From an uncultured Bacteroidota bacterium (GTDB taxonomy: Bacteria; Bacteroidota; Bacteroidia; Bacteroidales; F082), in assembly GCA_913055825.1 (NCBI GenBank), contig CAJXKB010000005.1, positions 1 to 64,000 on the forward strand: DNA of 64,000 nt. The letters run 5' to 3'. This document shows positions 54,128 through 63,074 of this stretch, piece by piece (positions within the stretch are counted from its first letter, which is position 1; each line of letters opens with the position of its first letter). The notes beneath the pieces are model-generated. The model had not been told where the DNA came from and searched no databases. It was given only the letters and a program-made list of their open reading frames with translations. Both the position numbers and the translations under genes were made by a program.

Positions 54128-55419
54128 AGATATTGAACAAGTTGTTCCAATTGCATTCCCCTTGATCCTTTGATAAGAATTTGGCTGTTCCGGATGGGGT
54201 ATTTTTGAAGATATTTAGCTGCTTCATCTGTACTAACAAAGGTTTTACGGCTTCCTCCTACGGTTGTCTTCACAAATTCTTTGCCCACCAACATAACATC
54301 CTGAAATTTATATTTATCCAATAGTGTAAGTATAAACTCATGTTCTTTGGCCGCAGCTTCGCCTAATTCAAACATATCGCCCAAAATCAATACCGGCTTC
54401 GCAAAAGCATGTTCGGCAAAATCGGTAATTGCCAGTAACATGCTATCAGGATTGGCATTGTAGGCATCTAAAATTATATGATTATGACCGGTTTCCAACT
54501 GTTGTGAACGGTTATTCCGCGTTTCCCATCCCGAAAGGGCATGAACAACATGGCCTACAAGTATTCCAAAAAATCGCCCTATGGCAATCGCCGCAGCCAA
54601 ATTATAAAAGTTATAGCTTCCATACAGCTGACTTTCAACAGTATATTTCTTATTATTTTCCTGCCATTGTAGTTGAAGGGACGGCTGAGCACTCAATAAC
54701 TGCACATTAAAATCAGCATCGGTTTTTCCATAGGTAAACCGATGAATTCCTTTCGACAAACTCATCAGCAGTTGATCCTCCTTATTAACAAACAAAGTAC
54801 CGCCATTTTTTTTAACAAAATTGTACAGCTCTTTTTTTGTTTCAATTACACCCTGCATACTGCCAAAACCTTCCAGGTGTGCTTTACCAATATTTGTTAT
54901 AAGCCCGTGCGTAGGCTCGACTATTTTGCATAGAGAACCAATCTCGCCGGGATGATTAGCCCCCATTTCGATAACAGCAACCTCTGTTTCCCTGTTAATA
55001 TGTAACAAATTAATGGGCACGCCAATGTGATTGTTAAAATTACCTTCTGTTGCAACAATTTTTTTTTCAGAAGCCAACACCCTGGCAATTGCTTCTTTTG
55101 TAGTGGTTTTGCCATTGGTTCCGGTAATGGCAATCACCGGAATGGAGAAATGCCGGCGATGAAAAAGAGCCAAATCCTGTAAAGCTATTAAACAATCCTC
55201 CACAAAAAAGTATCGGTTATCGCCGGCAACCAAATAAGATCTATCGTCAACCACGGCGATAACAGCGCCTTTGTTCAAAGCTTCTAATGCAAATTTATTT
55301 CCATTGAAATTTTCGCCCGACAAGGCAAAGAAAATACTGTTGTTCAATTCTTTACGCGTATCCGTACTGATATTTGGATATTGTAAAAAAAGCTTATACA
55401 GTTGTTCTGTTTTTTTCAT
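54124..55419 (-). CDS. murF: UDP-N-acetylmuramoyl-tripeptide--D-alanyl-D-alanine ligase
   Basis: The 431-residue protein is a Mur ligase. It shows STDTRKELNNSIFFALSGENFNG at the N-terminus, the ATP-binding VIAITGTNGKTTTKEAIARVL (about residue 98), ATEGNFNNHIGVPINLL, EMGANHPGEI and DAYNANPDSMLLAI. It adds D-Ala-D-Ala to the UDP-MurNAc-tripeptide in the cytoplasm, the last cytoplasmic peptide step. The ATG at 55419 fits the conserved N-terminus better than 55446. It follows gldJ, separated by a terminator. Confidence 0.95.
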   Translation of the reverse strand: MKKTEQLYKLFLQYPNISTDTRKELNNSIFFALSGENFNGNKFALEALNKGAVIAVVDDRSYLVAGDNRYFFVEDCLIALQDLALFHRRHFSIPVIAITGTNGKTTTKEAIARVLASEKKIVATEGNFNNHIGVPINLLHINRETEVAVIEMGANHPGEIGSLCKIVEPTHGLITNIGKAHLEGFGSMQGVIETKKELYNFVKKNGGTLFVNKEDQLLMSLSKGIHRFTYGKTDADFNVQLLSAQPSLQLQWQENNKKYTVESQLYGSYNFYNLAAAIAIGRFFGILVGHVVHALSGWETRNNRSQQLETGHNHIILDAYNANPDSMLLAITDFAEHAFAKPVLILGDMFELGEAAAKEHEFILTLLDKYKFQDVMLVGKEFVKTTVGGSRKTFVSTDEAAKYLQKYPIRNSQILIKGSRGMQLEQLVQYL

Positions 55420-55432
55420 AGACAATAAAAAG

Positions 55433-55460
55433 GGGCTGTTTTGCAACCTGAAAACAGCCC
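55433..55460 (-). terminator. Intrinsic terminator after gldJ
   Basis: GGGCTGTTTT (55433-55442) pairs with AAAACAGCCC (55451-55460). On the minus strand the stem is followed by CTTTTTATTG, so it stops gldJ transcripts just before murF. Some read-through into murF is possible. Confidence 0.85.
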
Positions 55461-55485
55461 TTAAAATTATAAAACATTTTCCGAT

Positions 55486-57021
55486 TTATTTATTTTTCCT
55501 GTTCTTGCTTGAAACAACACTGCCAACACGCGTCATAGCACATCTGAAACCTACAGTAGCCGAGGCCTTATCTTCGTCCATAAAACGGCGGACACCAGGA
55601 CTCAAATAGTAAGGGCCGTCTTTCCACGAACCTCCTTTTATCACCCTCGACTTATCGCTGATAAGTGTCGTTACACCATATTCGTACATTTTATTGGTGG
55701 TGTTTTTCAAATCCGATTTGGAAGCATTGTTCCAGTCAGAAGCAATTGTAGATTGGAAATCACCATCCTTATAATTAATATTATTGGCTTTGCGGTAATT
55801 ATTACGCTGTGCCACATCCGCCGAATTAATTGGCACACGTGGAATCCTTCCGAGACTGTCCTTTTGTGCAATACGGCCATCGGCATCACGTTTAATATTG
55901 GTGAACACATTTCCCCTAAAAGGATCAAAATCACTGACTTCTTCGGGCGAAAGCGGACGATACACATCCAGCACCCATTCGCTCACATTACCGGCCATGT
56001 CGTAAAGCCCATAATCGTTTGGCGGATAAGAACGTACCGAAGCAGGAATACTGGCGCCATCATTCAAATGACCGGCAACGCCCATATAATCTCCCTCACC
56101 AATTTTAAAATTGGCCATATATTTTCCGTACGATTTTTTATCGCCCGACCGGACACCCTGCCCATTCCAGGGATAAATTTTACGTTCTACAACACGGTTA
56201 TTTACCGTATTACCAACAAGGCCCAATGCTGCATATTCCCATTCTGCTTCAGTGGGGAGCCTGTATCGCGGAAGGAGGATCCCATCTTCAGAAGATATCC
56301 TACGCATGACACTTGTATCCGCAGTTTTTACTTTTTTTCTTTTAAAATGTAAACCTTTCCTTCTTCCTCTGACTTTCCCCTGGTATTGCCCTGCCAAATA
56401 AGCCTCTGTATTAAAATTGTTATCATCTTTTTGGTTGGGATCATAATCCAGAACCCCTGCTTTGATAAGCAACATCTCATTCACCCTGTCTGTACGCCAG
56501 GCAGCATAATCGTTGGCCTGCAACCAGCTAACACCTACAACCGGATAATTATGATAGGCAGGATGACGGAAATAAGTTTCTACCATAGGCTCGTTATAGG
56601 CCAGTTTGTCACGCCACACATTTGTGTCGGGCAATGCTTTACGGACTACAGCAGGATAATCTTCGCCATACACTCTTTTTAGCCAGAAAATATATTCCTG
56701 ATAATCAAGGTTGGTTACTTCCGTTTCGTCAATATAAAAACTATTGACTGTAACACGATGAGGTTGGTTGTCCCATTCGTAAAATGGCGTTTCCTGAGTT
56801 GCTCCCATGGTAAAAGTCCCACCTTCAATAAAAACCAAACCGGGGCCGGTAGCCTGTTCTTTGGCAGGAGCCACTTTAAAATCACCATTTTTCTCATCAT
56901 TGTATGCCCACCCGGTGGTCCGCGATACCTCTTTCCCTGTTTTTTTACTACAGGAAGTACTTATTACTGATAAACTTCCTACGAGAAAGAGGACTAAAAA
57001 TAACTTATTGAGCTTTAGCAT
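55486..57021 (-). CDS. gldJ: Gliding-motility/type IX secretion lipoprotein GldJ
   Basis: The 511-residue protein has a lipoprotein signal (VISTSC, Cys24) and a formylglycine-generating-enzyme (SUMF1)-like domain: GPGLVFIEGGTFTMGATQE, TEVTNLDYQEYIFWLKRV, YRLPTEAEWEYAALG, YPPNDYGLYDMAGNVSEWV and VIKGGSWKD...VGFRCAMTRVGS. The basic insert (KGKVRGRRKGLHFKRKK) and the CAMxRVGS end are characteristic of GldJ more than of GldK. GldJ is needed for type IX secretion and, in flavobacteria, for gliding. The ATG at 57021 starts the signal peptide; a start at 57072 would extend it without support. It is divergent from porU over about 300 bases. Confidence 0.9.
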   Translation of the reverse strand: MLKLNKLFLVLFLVGSLSVISTSCSKKTGKEVSRTTGWAYNDEKNGDFKVAPAKEQATGPGLVFIEGGTFTMGATQETPFYEWDNQPHRVTVNSFYIDETEVTNLDYQEYIFWLKRVYGEDYPAVVRKALPDTNVWRDKLAYNEPMVETYFRHPAYHNYPVVGVSWLQANDYAAWRTDRVNEMLLIKAGVLDYDPNQKDDNNFNTEAYLAGQYQGKVRGRRKGLHFKRKKVKTADTSVMRRISSEDGILLPRYRLPTEAEWEYAALGLVGNTVNNRVVERKIYPWNGQGVRSGDKKSYGKYMANFKIGEGDYMGVAGHLNDGASIPASVRSYPPNDYGLYDMAGNVSEWVLDVYRPLSPEEVSDFDPFRGNVFTNIKRDADGRIAQKDSLGRIPRVPINSADVAQRNNYRKANNINYKDGDFQSTIASDWNNASKSDLKNTTNKMYEYGVTTLISDKSRVIKGGSWKDGPYYLSPGVRRFMDEDKASATVGFRCAMTRVGSVVSSKNRKNK

Positions 57022-57189
57022 ATTTATTGCTATTTTGTTTTTTTCTTGTTTAATAACTAAAATAAGGTCCATTTATTGCCCTGTAATCCCCTAATTTCAC
57101 CCAAACCGTAATTCTCTTTAAACAATATTGTTCTAACGTTTTCGAGTCGATTTTGAGCACTTTGTAAAGGATACCTTTTCAGTCAGCTG

Positions 57190-57197
57190 CAAATATA
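57190..57197 (-). promoter_or_regulatory. Candidate -7 element for gldJ
   Basis: Read on the minus strand this is TATATTTG, an exact TAnnTTTG match, about 170 bases before the gldJ start. No -33 element is clear, and the leader would be long. Confidence 0.35.
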
Positions 57198-57282
57198 AAA
57201 GATTCGGACAAATAGTTTCATTTAAATATAGAAGTCTCTTAACATTTTTTGAAAAATAAAAAGCAGGTTAAGCCGTTTAATA

Positions 57283-57311
57283 TTGAAAGGTAAATTTTAA
57301 GTTTATATTTG
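57283..57311 (+). promoter_or_regulatory. Promoter for porU (-33 and -7 elements)
   Basis: TTG at 57283-57285 and TATATTTG at 57304-57311 are separated by 18 bases, close to the Bacteroidota spacing. The start codon follows 17 bases later at 57328. Confidence 0.65.
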
Positions 57312-57327
57312 CCACGAAAATTACTGC

Positions 57328-60300
57328 ATGTCGATTAAAAAGCTAACATTTATAATTAGTCTGTTTATTTTTCCCATGTTGGGATTTGGTATCGGGTATC
57401 ATTTTACCGGACATATCAACTGGCAGGGTATTCAACGGTTTTCAACCGTACAAGGTGACACTATTCGGCGAATATCCTTTGAAAATGCCTATTACAAGCG
57501 GTTAGCGGGCCTCCCCCATTTCTCGCAGTTGTATCCCATTCACACTTCAAATGCCGTACTTTCTGTTTCGCTTGACAGCATAAAAACAGTGATCGTTTCC
57601 ACGGAAGAACAAAAGCTTTTAAAAAGTATTTCTTTTTCTGACACTATTTTTAAGGTGAAAGCAAGCCTTTCGGTAGCGCGCAAGCAACCTTATGCCGGAA
57701 TCGACCTACTCCCCATCAGATGGAATCCTTCAAAAAAGGCGTATGAAAAACTTTTGTCCTTTCAACTAATAATAAACATTGTTGAAAAAAAAACCAACGA
57801 AAAAAACCTGTGGCACGTAACAAACTCTAATTCGGTATTAGCTAAAGGTAAATGGTTTAAGATTAGTATTCCAAAGAGCGGACTTTACCAAATAACTTAT
57901 GACCAGCTAAAGAGCATAGGCTTTCCTGTGGATGGTAACCCGAATAATATTGGCCTTTTTGGTAACGGAGGCGGCATTTTACCTGAGAAAAACAATGCAC
58001 CTCGTCCGGCAGGACTGACCGAAAATGCCATTGAAGTGGTAGATGGCGGTGATAATAGTTTCGATGCTGGCGATTATATTTTATTTTACGGTCAGGGACC
58101 GGTGGTTTGGAAACCGGATAATGCAGGTCATTTTGTCCATCAAAATAATTATTACGACGATTCTGCTTATTATTTTATCAGTATGATGGATCATCCCGGA
58201 TTACGTATACAAGAGCAAACTGTTCCCACCGCTAATGCTGATGTAGAAGTGAACGATTTTACCGATGTAGCTTTTCACGAAAAGGATGAACACAATCTCG
58301 GGGGCACAGGTCGTACGTGGTATGGCGAAACTTTTGATTTTAACACAAGCCGGAATTTCGACTTTGATTTTCCAAATATTATTCCTTCGTCAAAAGCTTA
58401 TGTAAAAGTGGCTTTTGCTTCTAAAGCCTTTTCTACCAACAGTTTTTCAATCTTTACTAATAACAGACTTCTGAAAAAGATTAACATGCCCATTACCGGC
58501 AATAGCGGATATGATGTGGGAAAAGGGGGATCTGCCGCGTTCGGGTTTAACCCCGAAGCTGATAAAATTACCCTGAAAATTACTTTTCAACGTAGCAGCA
58601 ACAATTCGGTGGGCTACCTCGATTATATCGATGTCAATGCAAAACGTCAATTAATTTTTACGGGAAACCAAATGATAATCAGGAAACTATTTTCATCGGG
58701 ACAAATTGCCCTTTATCATTTAAAAAGTCCGGGAAACATAAATATCTGGGATATCACAAACCCCCTGCATCCGGTTAAAATGGCGGCAACACAGACAAGT
58801 TCAGGACAAGATTTTAAAACAACCGTCTTGCCCGCCAAAACTTTTCTTGCTTTTAACAACAAAGCATACCTGAGCCCCAATATGGATGGGCCTATTGAGA
58901 ATCAGGATTTACACAGCGTAAAAAATATTGATTACCTTATTGTTACCTATCCTGATTTCATGCAGCAGGCACAACGTTTGGCTGAATTTCACAGCAGCCA
59001 TGACGGAATGGTGGTTTTTGTTACCACACCACAGAAAATTTACAACGAATTTTCGTCCGGAACCCACGACATAACAGCCATTCGCGATTTTGTTAAACAC
59101 ATTTACGATCAAAGTGATGAAGGAAAGGAAATCAAATACCTGTTACTTTTCGGCGATGCTTCTTACGATTACAAAAACCACTTGCCCGGCAATACCAATT
59201 TTGTTCCATGTTGGGAATCTATTGCTTCGCTTAACACCATATCTTCCATAGCTTCAGATGATTATTTCGGTTACCTTGATGATGGTGAAGGCAATTCATC
59301 CAGCGATAAAGTAGATATCGGCATTGGCCGTTTTCCGGTGGATAACGAGACGGAAGCAAAAAACGCAGTTGATAAATGTATCCGTTATGCTACACCTTCG
59401 ACTGCTAACATGGGCCCATGGCGCAACACGTTGACATTTTTAGCTGATGATGACGACAACAATCACCACTTAAACGACGCCGAAACACTCACAAAATTTG
59501 TTTCGGACCATTACCCTGCCTATGGCATAAACAAACTCTACCTTGATGCATTTCCGCAGGTTTCGACGCCCAGCGGCCAACGAGCCCCCGCACTTAACAA
59601 CGCCATAGATGATCAAATCGACAAAGGAACGCTGATTTTTAATTATTCCGGCCACGGGGGTGAAATTGGCTTAGGCCACGAGCGTTTTATGCAGATTTCC
59701 GATATTAACTCCTGGACGAACTATAACAGACTCGCCGTATTTATTACAGCCACCTGCGAATTTACACGTTATGACGATCCTACACGTACATCGGCCGGTG
59801 AGTTGACTTTTACAAATGAGAATGGAGGAGCTATTGCCCTGTTTACCACTACCCGGGCAACGTACGCGAGCTCTAACCTGGCACTGAACATGGCCATCTA
59901 CAATCAAAATCTTTTTGAAAAACCAGGGGGTCAATTTCCGTGTTTCGGCGACGTGATACGCCGCTCAAAAGTATTGGGTGGCGACAACGACAAAAAATTT
60001 GTACTTATTGGTGATCCGGCTTTAAAATTGGCCTATCCCGATTACAAAGCACAAACCACAAGCATCAATGCAAAGGCAGTTAACACAGAAGAACCCGATA
60101 CCCTTAAAGCATTGTCGCATGTTCACATAAACGGGCAAATAGTTACTGACGACGGACAAATCCTCAGCAATTACAACGGAACCCTATATCCGGTTATCTA
60201 TGATAAAGAGTCGGCCATTTCAACGCTCGGTACTGATCCGGGAAGCCGCGTTACCACTTTTTATGAGTGGAACAACATTATATTTAAAGGAAAAACAACG

Positions 60301-61125
60301 ATTAAAAACGGATTGTTCAATTTTTCATTTGTAGTACCCAAAGATATCGCTTACCAATACGGGCCGGGAAGAATCAGTTATTACTTCAATAACGATAAAA
60401 CTGATGGCCACGGAATCAGCAAAGACATTGTAGTAGGCGGTTACGACCAAAATGCCGCACCCGATACACAGGGCCCCGACATAAAATTATATCTGAACGA
60501 CAGCACATTTCGAAGCGGTGAAATTACACATGCCGACCCGGTCCTTTTTGCCAAAATCAGCGACCAAAGCGGTATCAACACCACCGGTAACGGCATCGGG
60601 CACGACATTATCGCCACCTTGGATGATGACCCCCATCAAAGTTTTAACCTGAATGCTTACTATCAGGCTGATGAAGGCAATTTTTCGCGAGGGAGCATTC
60701 ACTTTCCACTACACAATTTGCCGGAAGGCGAACATAAGCTGAGGCTGAAAGTCTGGGACGTTTATAATAATTCATCTTCAGCCGATATTTTGTTTGAAGT
60801 GAAACCGGCAACCACACTGGTTATACAAAATGCCAGGGCATTTCCCAACCCCATGAAAAACACAACTGATTTTGTTTTTGAACATAACCAGGCCGGCAAA
60901 ACTTTAAATATATTGATTAATATTTACACCCTCAACGGGCAACTCATCAAAAGATTCCAAAAAACGGTTATCCCCGATGGCTTTCTTTCTCCGCAAATCC
61001 ACTGGAACGGTGCAGGTGATGGTGGCAGGCAGGTAAGCAACGGCATATATATTTATCAAATTTTGGTTTCTGATGAACAGGGACGAACAAAAAGCCTTCA
61101 TGGGAAAATAGTTGTAAACCGCTAA
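57328..61125 (+). CDS. porU: Type IX secretion sortase PorU
   Basis: The 1265-residue protein begins with a signal peptide (ends around GFGIG, residue 22) and has the gingipain-type C25 peptidase domain. The catalytic histidine is His776 (NYSGHGGE) and the cysteine Cys810 (ITATCEFT). The C-terminus ends in an Ig-like domain with the FPNPMKN...NGIYIYQILV...KIVVNR pattern of type IX cargo-type C-terminal domains. PorU removes the C-terminal signal of type IX cargo proteins and attaches them to the cell surface. It precedes porV by 115 bases, and ispF follows, as in Porphyromonas gingivalis. Confidence 0.95.
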   Translation: MSIKKLTFIISLFIFPMLGFGIGYHFTGHINWQGIQRFSTVQGDTIRRISFENAYYKRLAGLPHFSQLYPIHTSNAVLSVSLDSIKTVIVSTEEQKLLKSISFSDTIFKVKASLSVARKQPYAGIDLLPIRWNPSKKAYEKLLSFQLIINIVEKKTNEKNLWHVTNSNSVLAKGKWFKISIPKSGLYQITYDQLKSIGFPVDGNPNNIGLFGNGGGILPEKNNAPRPAGLTENAIEVVDGGDNSFDAGDYILFYGQGPVVWKPDNAGHFVHQNNYYDDSAYYFISMMDHPGLRIQEQTVPTANADVEVNDFTDVAFHEKDEHNLGGTGRTWYGETFDFNTSRNFDFDFPNIIPSSKAYVKVAFASKAFSTNSFSIFTNNRLLKKINMPITGNSGYDVGKGGSAAFGFNPEADKITLKITFQRSSNNSVGYLDYIDVNAKRQLIFTGNQMIIRKLFSSGQIALYHLKSPGNINIWDITNPLHPVKMAATQTSSGQDFKTTVLPAKTFLAFNNKAYLSPNMDGPIENQDLHSVKNIDYLIVTYPDFMQQAQRLAEFHSSHDGMVVFVTTPQKIYNEFSSGTHDITAIRDFVKHIYDQSDEGKEIKYLLLFGDASYDYKNHLPGNTNFVPCWESIASLNTISSIASDDYFGYLDDGEGNSSSDKVDIGIGRFPVDNETEAKNAVDKCIRYATPSTANMGPWRNTLTFLADDDDNNHHLNDAETLTKFVSDHYPAYGINKLYLDAFPQVSTPSGQRAPALNNAIDDQIDKGTLIFNYSGHGGEIGLGHERFMQISDINSWTNYNRLAVFITATCEFTRYDDPTRTSAGELTFTNENGGAIALFTTTRATYASSNLALNMAIYNQNLFEKPGGQFPCFGDVIRRSKVLGGDNDKKFVLIGDPALKLAYPDYKAQTTSINAKAVNTEEPDTLKALSHVHINGQIVTDDGQILSNYNGTLYPVIYDKESAISTLGTDPGSRVTTFYEWNNIIFKGKTTIKNGLFNFSFVVPKDIAYQYGPGRISYYFNNDKTDGHGISKDIVVGGYDQNAAPDTQGPDIKLYLNDSTFRSGEITHADPVLFAKISDQSGINTTGNGIGHDIIATLDDDPHQSFNLNAYYQADEGNFSRGSIHFPLHNLPEGEHKLRLKVWDVYNNSSSADILFEVKPATTLVIQNARAFPNPMKNTTDFVFEHNQAGKTLNILINIYTLNGQLIKRFQKTVIPDGFLSPQIHWNGAGDGGRQVSNGIYIYQILVSDEQGRTKSLHGKIVVNR

Positions 61126-61208
61126 AACAAAATACTTTACAGATTAAATATTAACACAATAGATAAAAATATTAAAAACAGCAGATACTAATACAAAATT
61201 TTATTCGT

Positions 61209-61216
61209 TAGATTTG
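61209..61216 (+). promoter_or_regulatory. Candidate -7 element for porV
   Basis: TAGATTTG fits TAnnTTTG and lies 24 bases before the ATG at 61241. porV may thus be transcribed both from here and with porU. Confidence 0.5.
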
Positions 61217-61240
61217 CAGCAAGTATTAATTTAAAATTAT

Positions 61241-62443
61241 ATGAAAACAAGAATTCTTATCCTCTCCGGCTTCCTTTTTTTATCTTTTGTTGCAGGGGCA
61301 CAATCATACAACAACTTAAGCGGACAAAACAGTGGAAACAGGGTTATTACCACAGCGGTACCATTTTTGATGATTGGCCCCGACGGCCGGGCCGGGGGGC
61401 TTGGTGACGGTGGCGTGGCAACCTCTCCGGATATCAATTCAATGCATTGGAATGCTGCCAAATATGCCTTTATCGAAAATCCGAGTGGTTTTTCCATTTC
61501 ATACACGCCCTGGTTAAGGAATCTTGTGAACGACATCAACCTGGCTTATGTATCTTATTTTCACCGACTCGACGATCAATCGGCAATTGCAACTACTTTG
61601 CGTTATTTTTCGCTGGGCGATATTCAGTTTACAGACGATCAGGGGTTTCCGCTTGGAACTTATAAACCCAACGAATTTGCCTTTGATGCAGCCTATGCCC
61701 GTAAGCTATCCCAAAATCTATCATTGGCAGTTACCGGACGTTTTATCTATTCAAACCTTACTGCAGGTTTTGTTACACAAGGCGTTGAATCCACTGCCGG
61801 GGTGTCGGTAGCCGTTGATGTTTCGCTATACTGGCAAAAAGACATTACCTTATCAAATATGGACGGACAGCTTGCCTTGGGTTTGAATATTTCAAATATC
61901 GGAAAAAAGATTTCCTATAACAAATCAAATATCGAGACAGATTTTCTCCCTACCAATTTCCGGTTTGGCCCCCGGTTGACCCTTGATTTGGATTCATACA
62001 ACAAGATTTCATTTAATATCGACATTAACAAATTACTGGTACCTACACCACCCATTTATGCAACCGATTCGTTGGGAAATCCCATTGTAAATCCCGATGG
62101 TTCCTATAAAATTGAAAAAGGAAAAGACCCCAATGTGGCTGTTGTCAAAGGCCTGGTACAATCGTGGTACGATGCCCCGGACGGATTCAAGGAAGAATTG
62201 CAGGAATTTAATTTCTCGGCAGGTATAGAGTATTGGTACAACGATATTTTTGCCCTTAGGGCAGGGTATTTCTATGAAAATCCCCATAAAGGCGATCGTC
62301 AGTACGTAACAGTAGGTGTGGGCCTTCGCTACCATGTTTTTGGGTTGGACTTTTCCTATCTGATTCCTACGGTTTCGCAACAAAATCCACTGGAAAAAAC
62401 CCTGCGTTTTTCTTTACTGTTTAATTTTGGTAATAGGCCGTAA
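61241..62443 (+). CDS. porV: Type IX secretion outer-membrane protein PorV (LptO)
   Basis: The 400-residue protein has a signal peptide (ends VAGAQS) and a FadL-like beta-barrel: TTAVPFLMIGPDGRAGGLGDGG near the N-terminus, repeated aromatic strands (GFSISYTPWLRNLV, ALGLNISNIGKKISY), and a C-terminal YLIPTVSQQNPLEKTLRFSLLFNFG. In type IX secretion PorV binds cargo at the outer membrane and passes it to PorU. The length and context (porU before, ispF after, 21-base gap) match the conserved porV order. Confidence 0.94.
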   Translation: MKTRILILSGFLFLSFVAGAQSYNNLSGQNSGNRVITTAVPFLMIGPDGRAGGLGDGGVATSPDINSMHWNAAKYAFIENPSGFSISYTPWLRNLVNDINLAYVSYFHRLDDQSAIATTLRYFSLGDIQFTDDQGFPLGTYKPNEFAFDAAYARKLSQNLSLAVTGRFIYSNLTAGFVTQGVESTAGVSVAVDVSLYWQKDITLSNMDGQLALGLNISNIGKKISYNKSNIETDFLPTNFRFGPRLTLDLDSYNKISFNIDINKLLVPTPPIYATDSLGNPIVNPDGSYKIEKGKDPNVAVVKGLVQSWYDAPDGFKEELQEFNFSAGIEYWYNDIFALRAGYFYENPHKGDRQYVTVGVGLRYHVFGLDFSYLIPTVSQQNPLEKTLRFSLLFNFGNRP

Positions 62444-62464
62444 ATACTAATTTTAATTAATATT

Positions 62465-62947
62465 ATGCAAGCTTCCCGAATTGGTCATGGTTACGATGTT
62501 CATCCGCTAACAGAAGGCCATCCCTTAATTTTAGGGGGAGTAGCAATTCCACATACCCATGGCTTAGTGGGACATTCGGATGCCGACGTACTTATTCATG
62601 CCATCTGTGATGCATTGTTGGGCGCTGCAGCCCTCGGCGATATTGGCAACCACTTTCCTGATACCAATCCCGAATACAAAAATGTGGACAGTCGTAAACT
62701 TTTGCGGTCGGTTTCTCGCAAACTCTCCGGGGCCGGTTACTACATTGGGAACATTGATGCCACACTTGTCATACAAAAACCAAAAATTCAACCTTATTTC
62801 GCTCAAATGCGGGAAAACATTGCCGATGACCTGCAATTGGAAATTGATGCCGTTTCTGTAAAAGCTACTACCACCGAAGGTCTTGGTTTTACAGGCACAG
62901 GCGCAGGCATAGCCGCCCATGCCGTAGTTTTAATCGAGCGATTATAA
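62465..62947 (+). CDS. ispF: 2-C-methyl-D-erythritol 2,4-cyclodiphosphate synthase
   Basis: The 160-residue protein has the IspF metal-binding start [11 protein letters not shown] (Asp10, His12), the [26 protein letters not shown] segment and the closing [23 protein letters not shown]. It cyclises CDP-methylerythritol 2-phosphate in the non-mevalonate isoprenoid pathway. Its position directly after porV is a conserved gene neighbourhood in Bacteroidota, with no obvious functional tie. Confidence 0.97.
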   Translation: MQASRIGHGYDVHPLTEGHPLILGGVAIPHTHGLVGHSDADVLIHAICDALLGAAALGDIGNHFPDTNPEYKNVDSRKLLRSVSRKLSGAGYYIGNIDATLVIQKPKIQPYFAQMRENIADDLQLEIDAVSVKATTTEGLGFTGTGAGIAAHAVVLIERL

Positions 62948-63074
62948 AAGGTTCTTTTCACCGTTTTAATTTTGTCGCGGACTTTTTCTTTTTAAATTTG
63001 TTTTTTCTTTGGCCATGATAAAAATACAGGTTAGATATTGTTTACATAGAATTAAACTTCATTAATTATACTTT

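Noticed and set aside
55486-57021. Calling the SUMF1 lipoprotein GldK
   Set aside because: The TGWxxND start, basic GRRKGLHFKRKK insert, CAMxRVGS end and neighbourhood with porU fit GldJ better.
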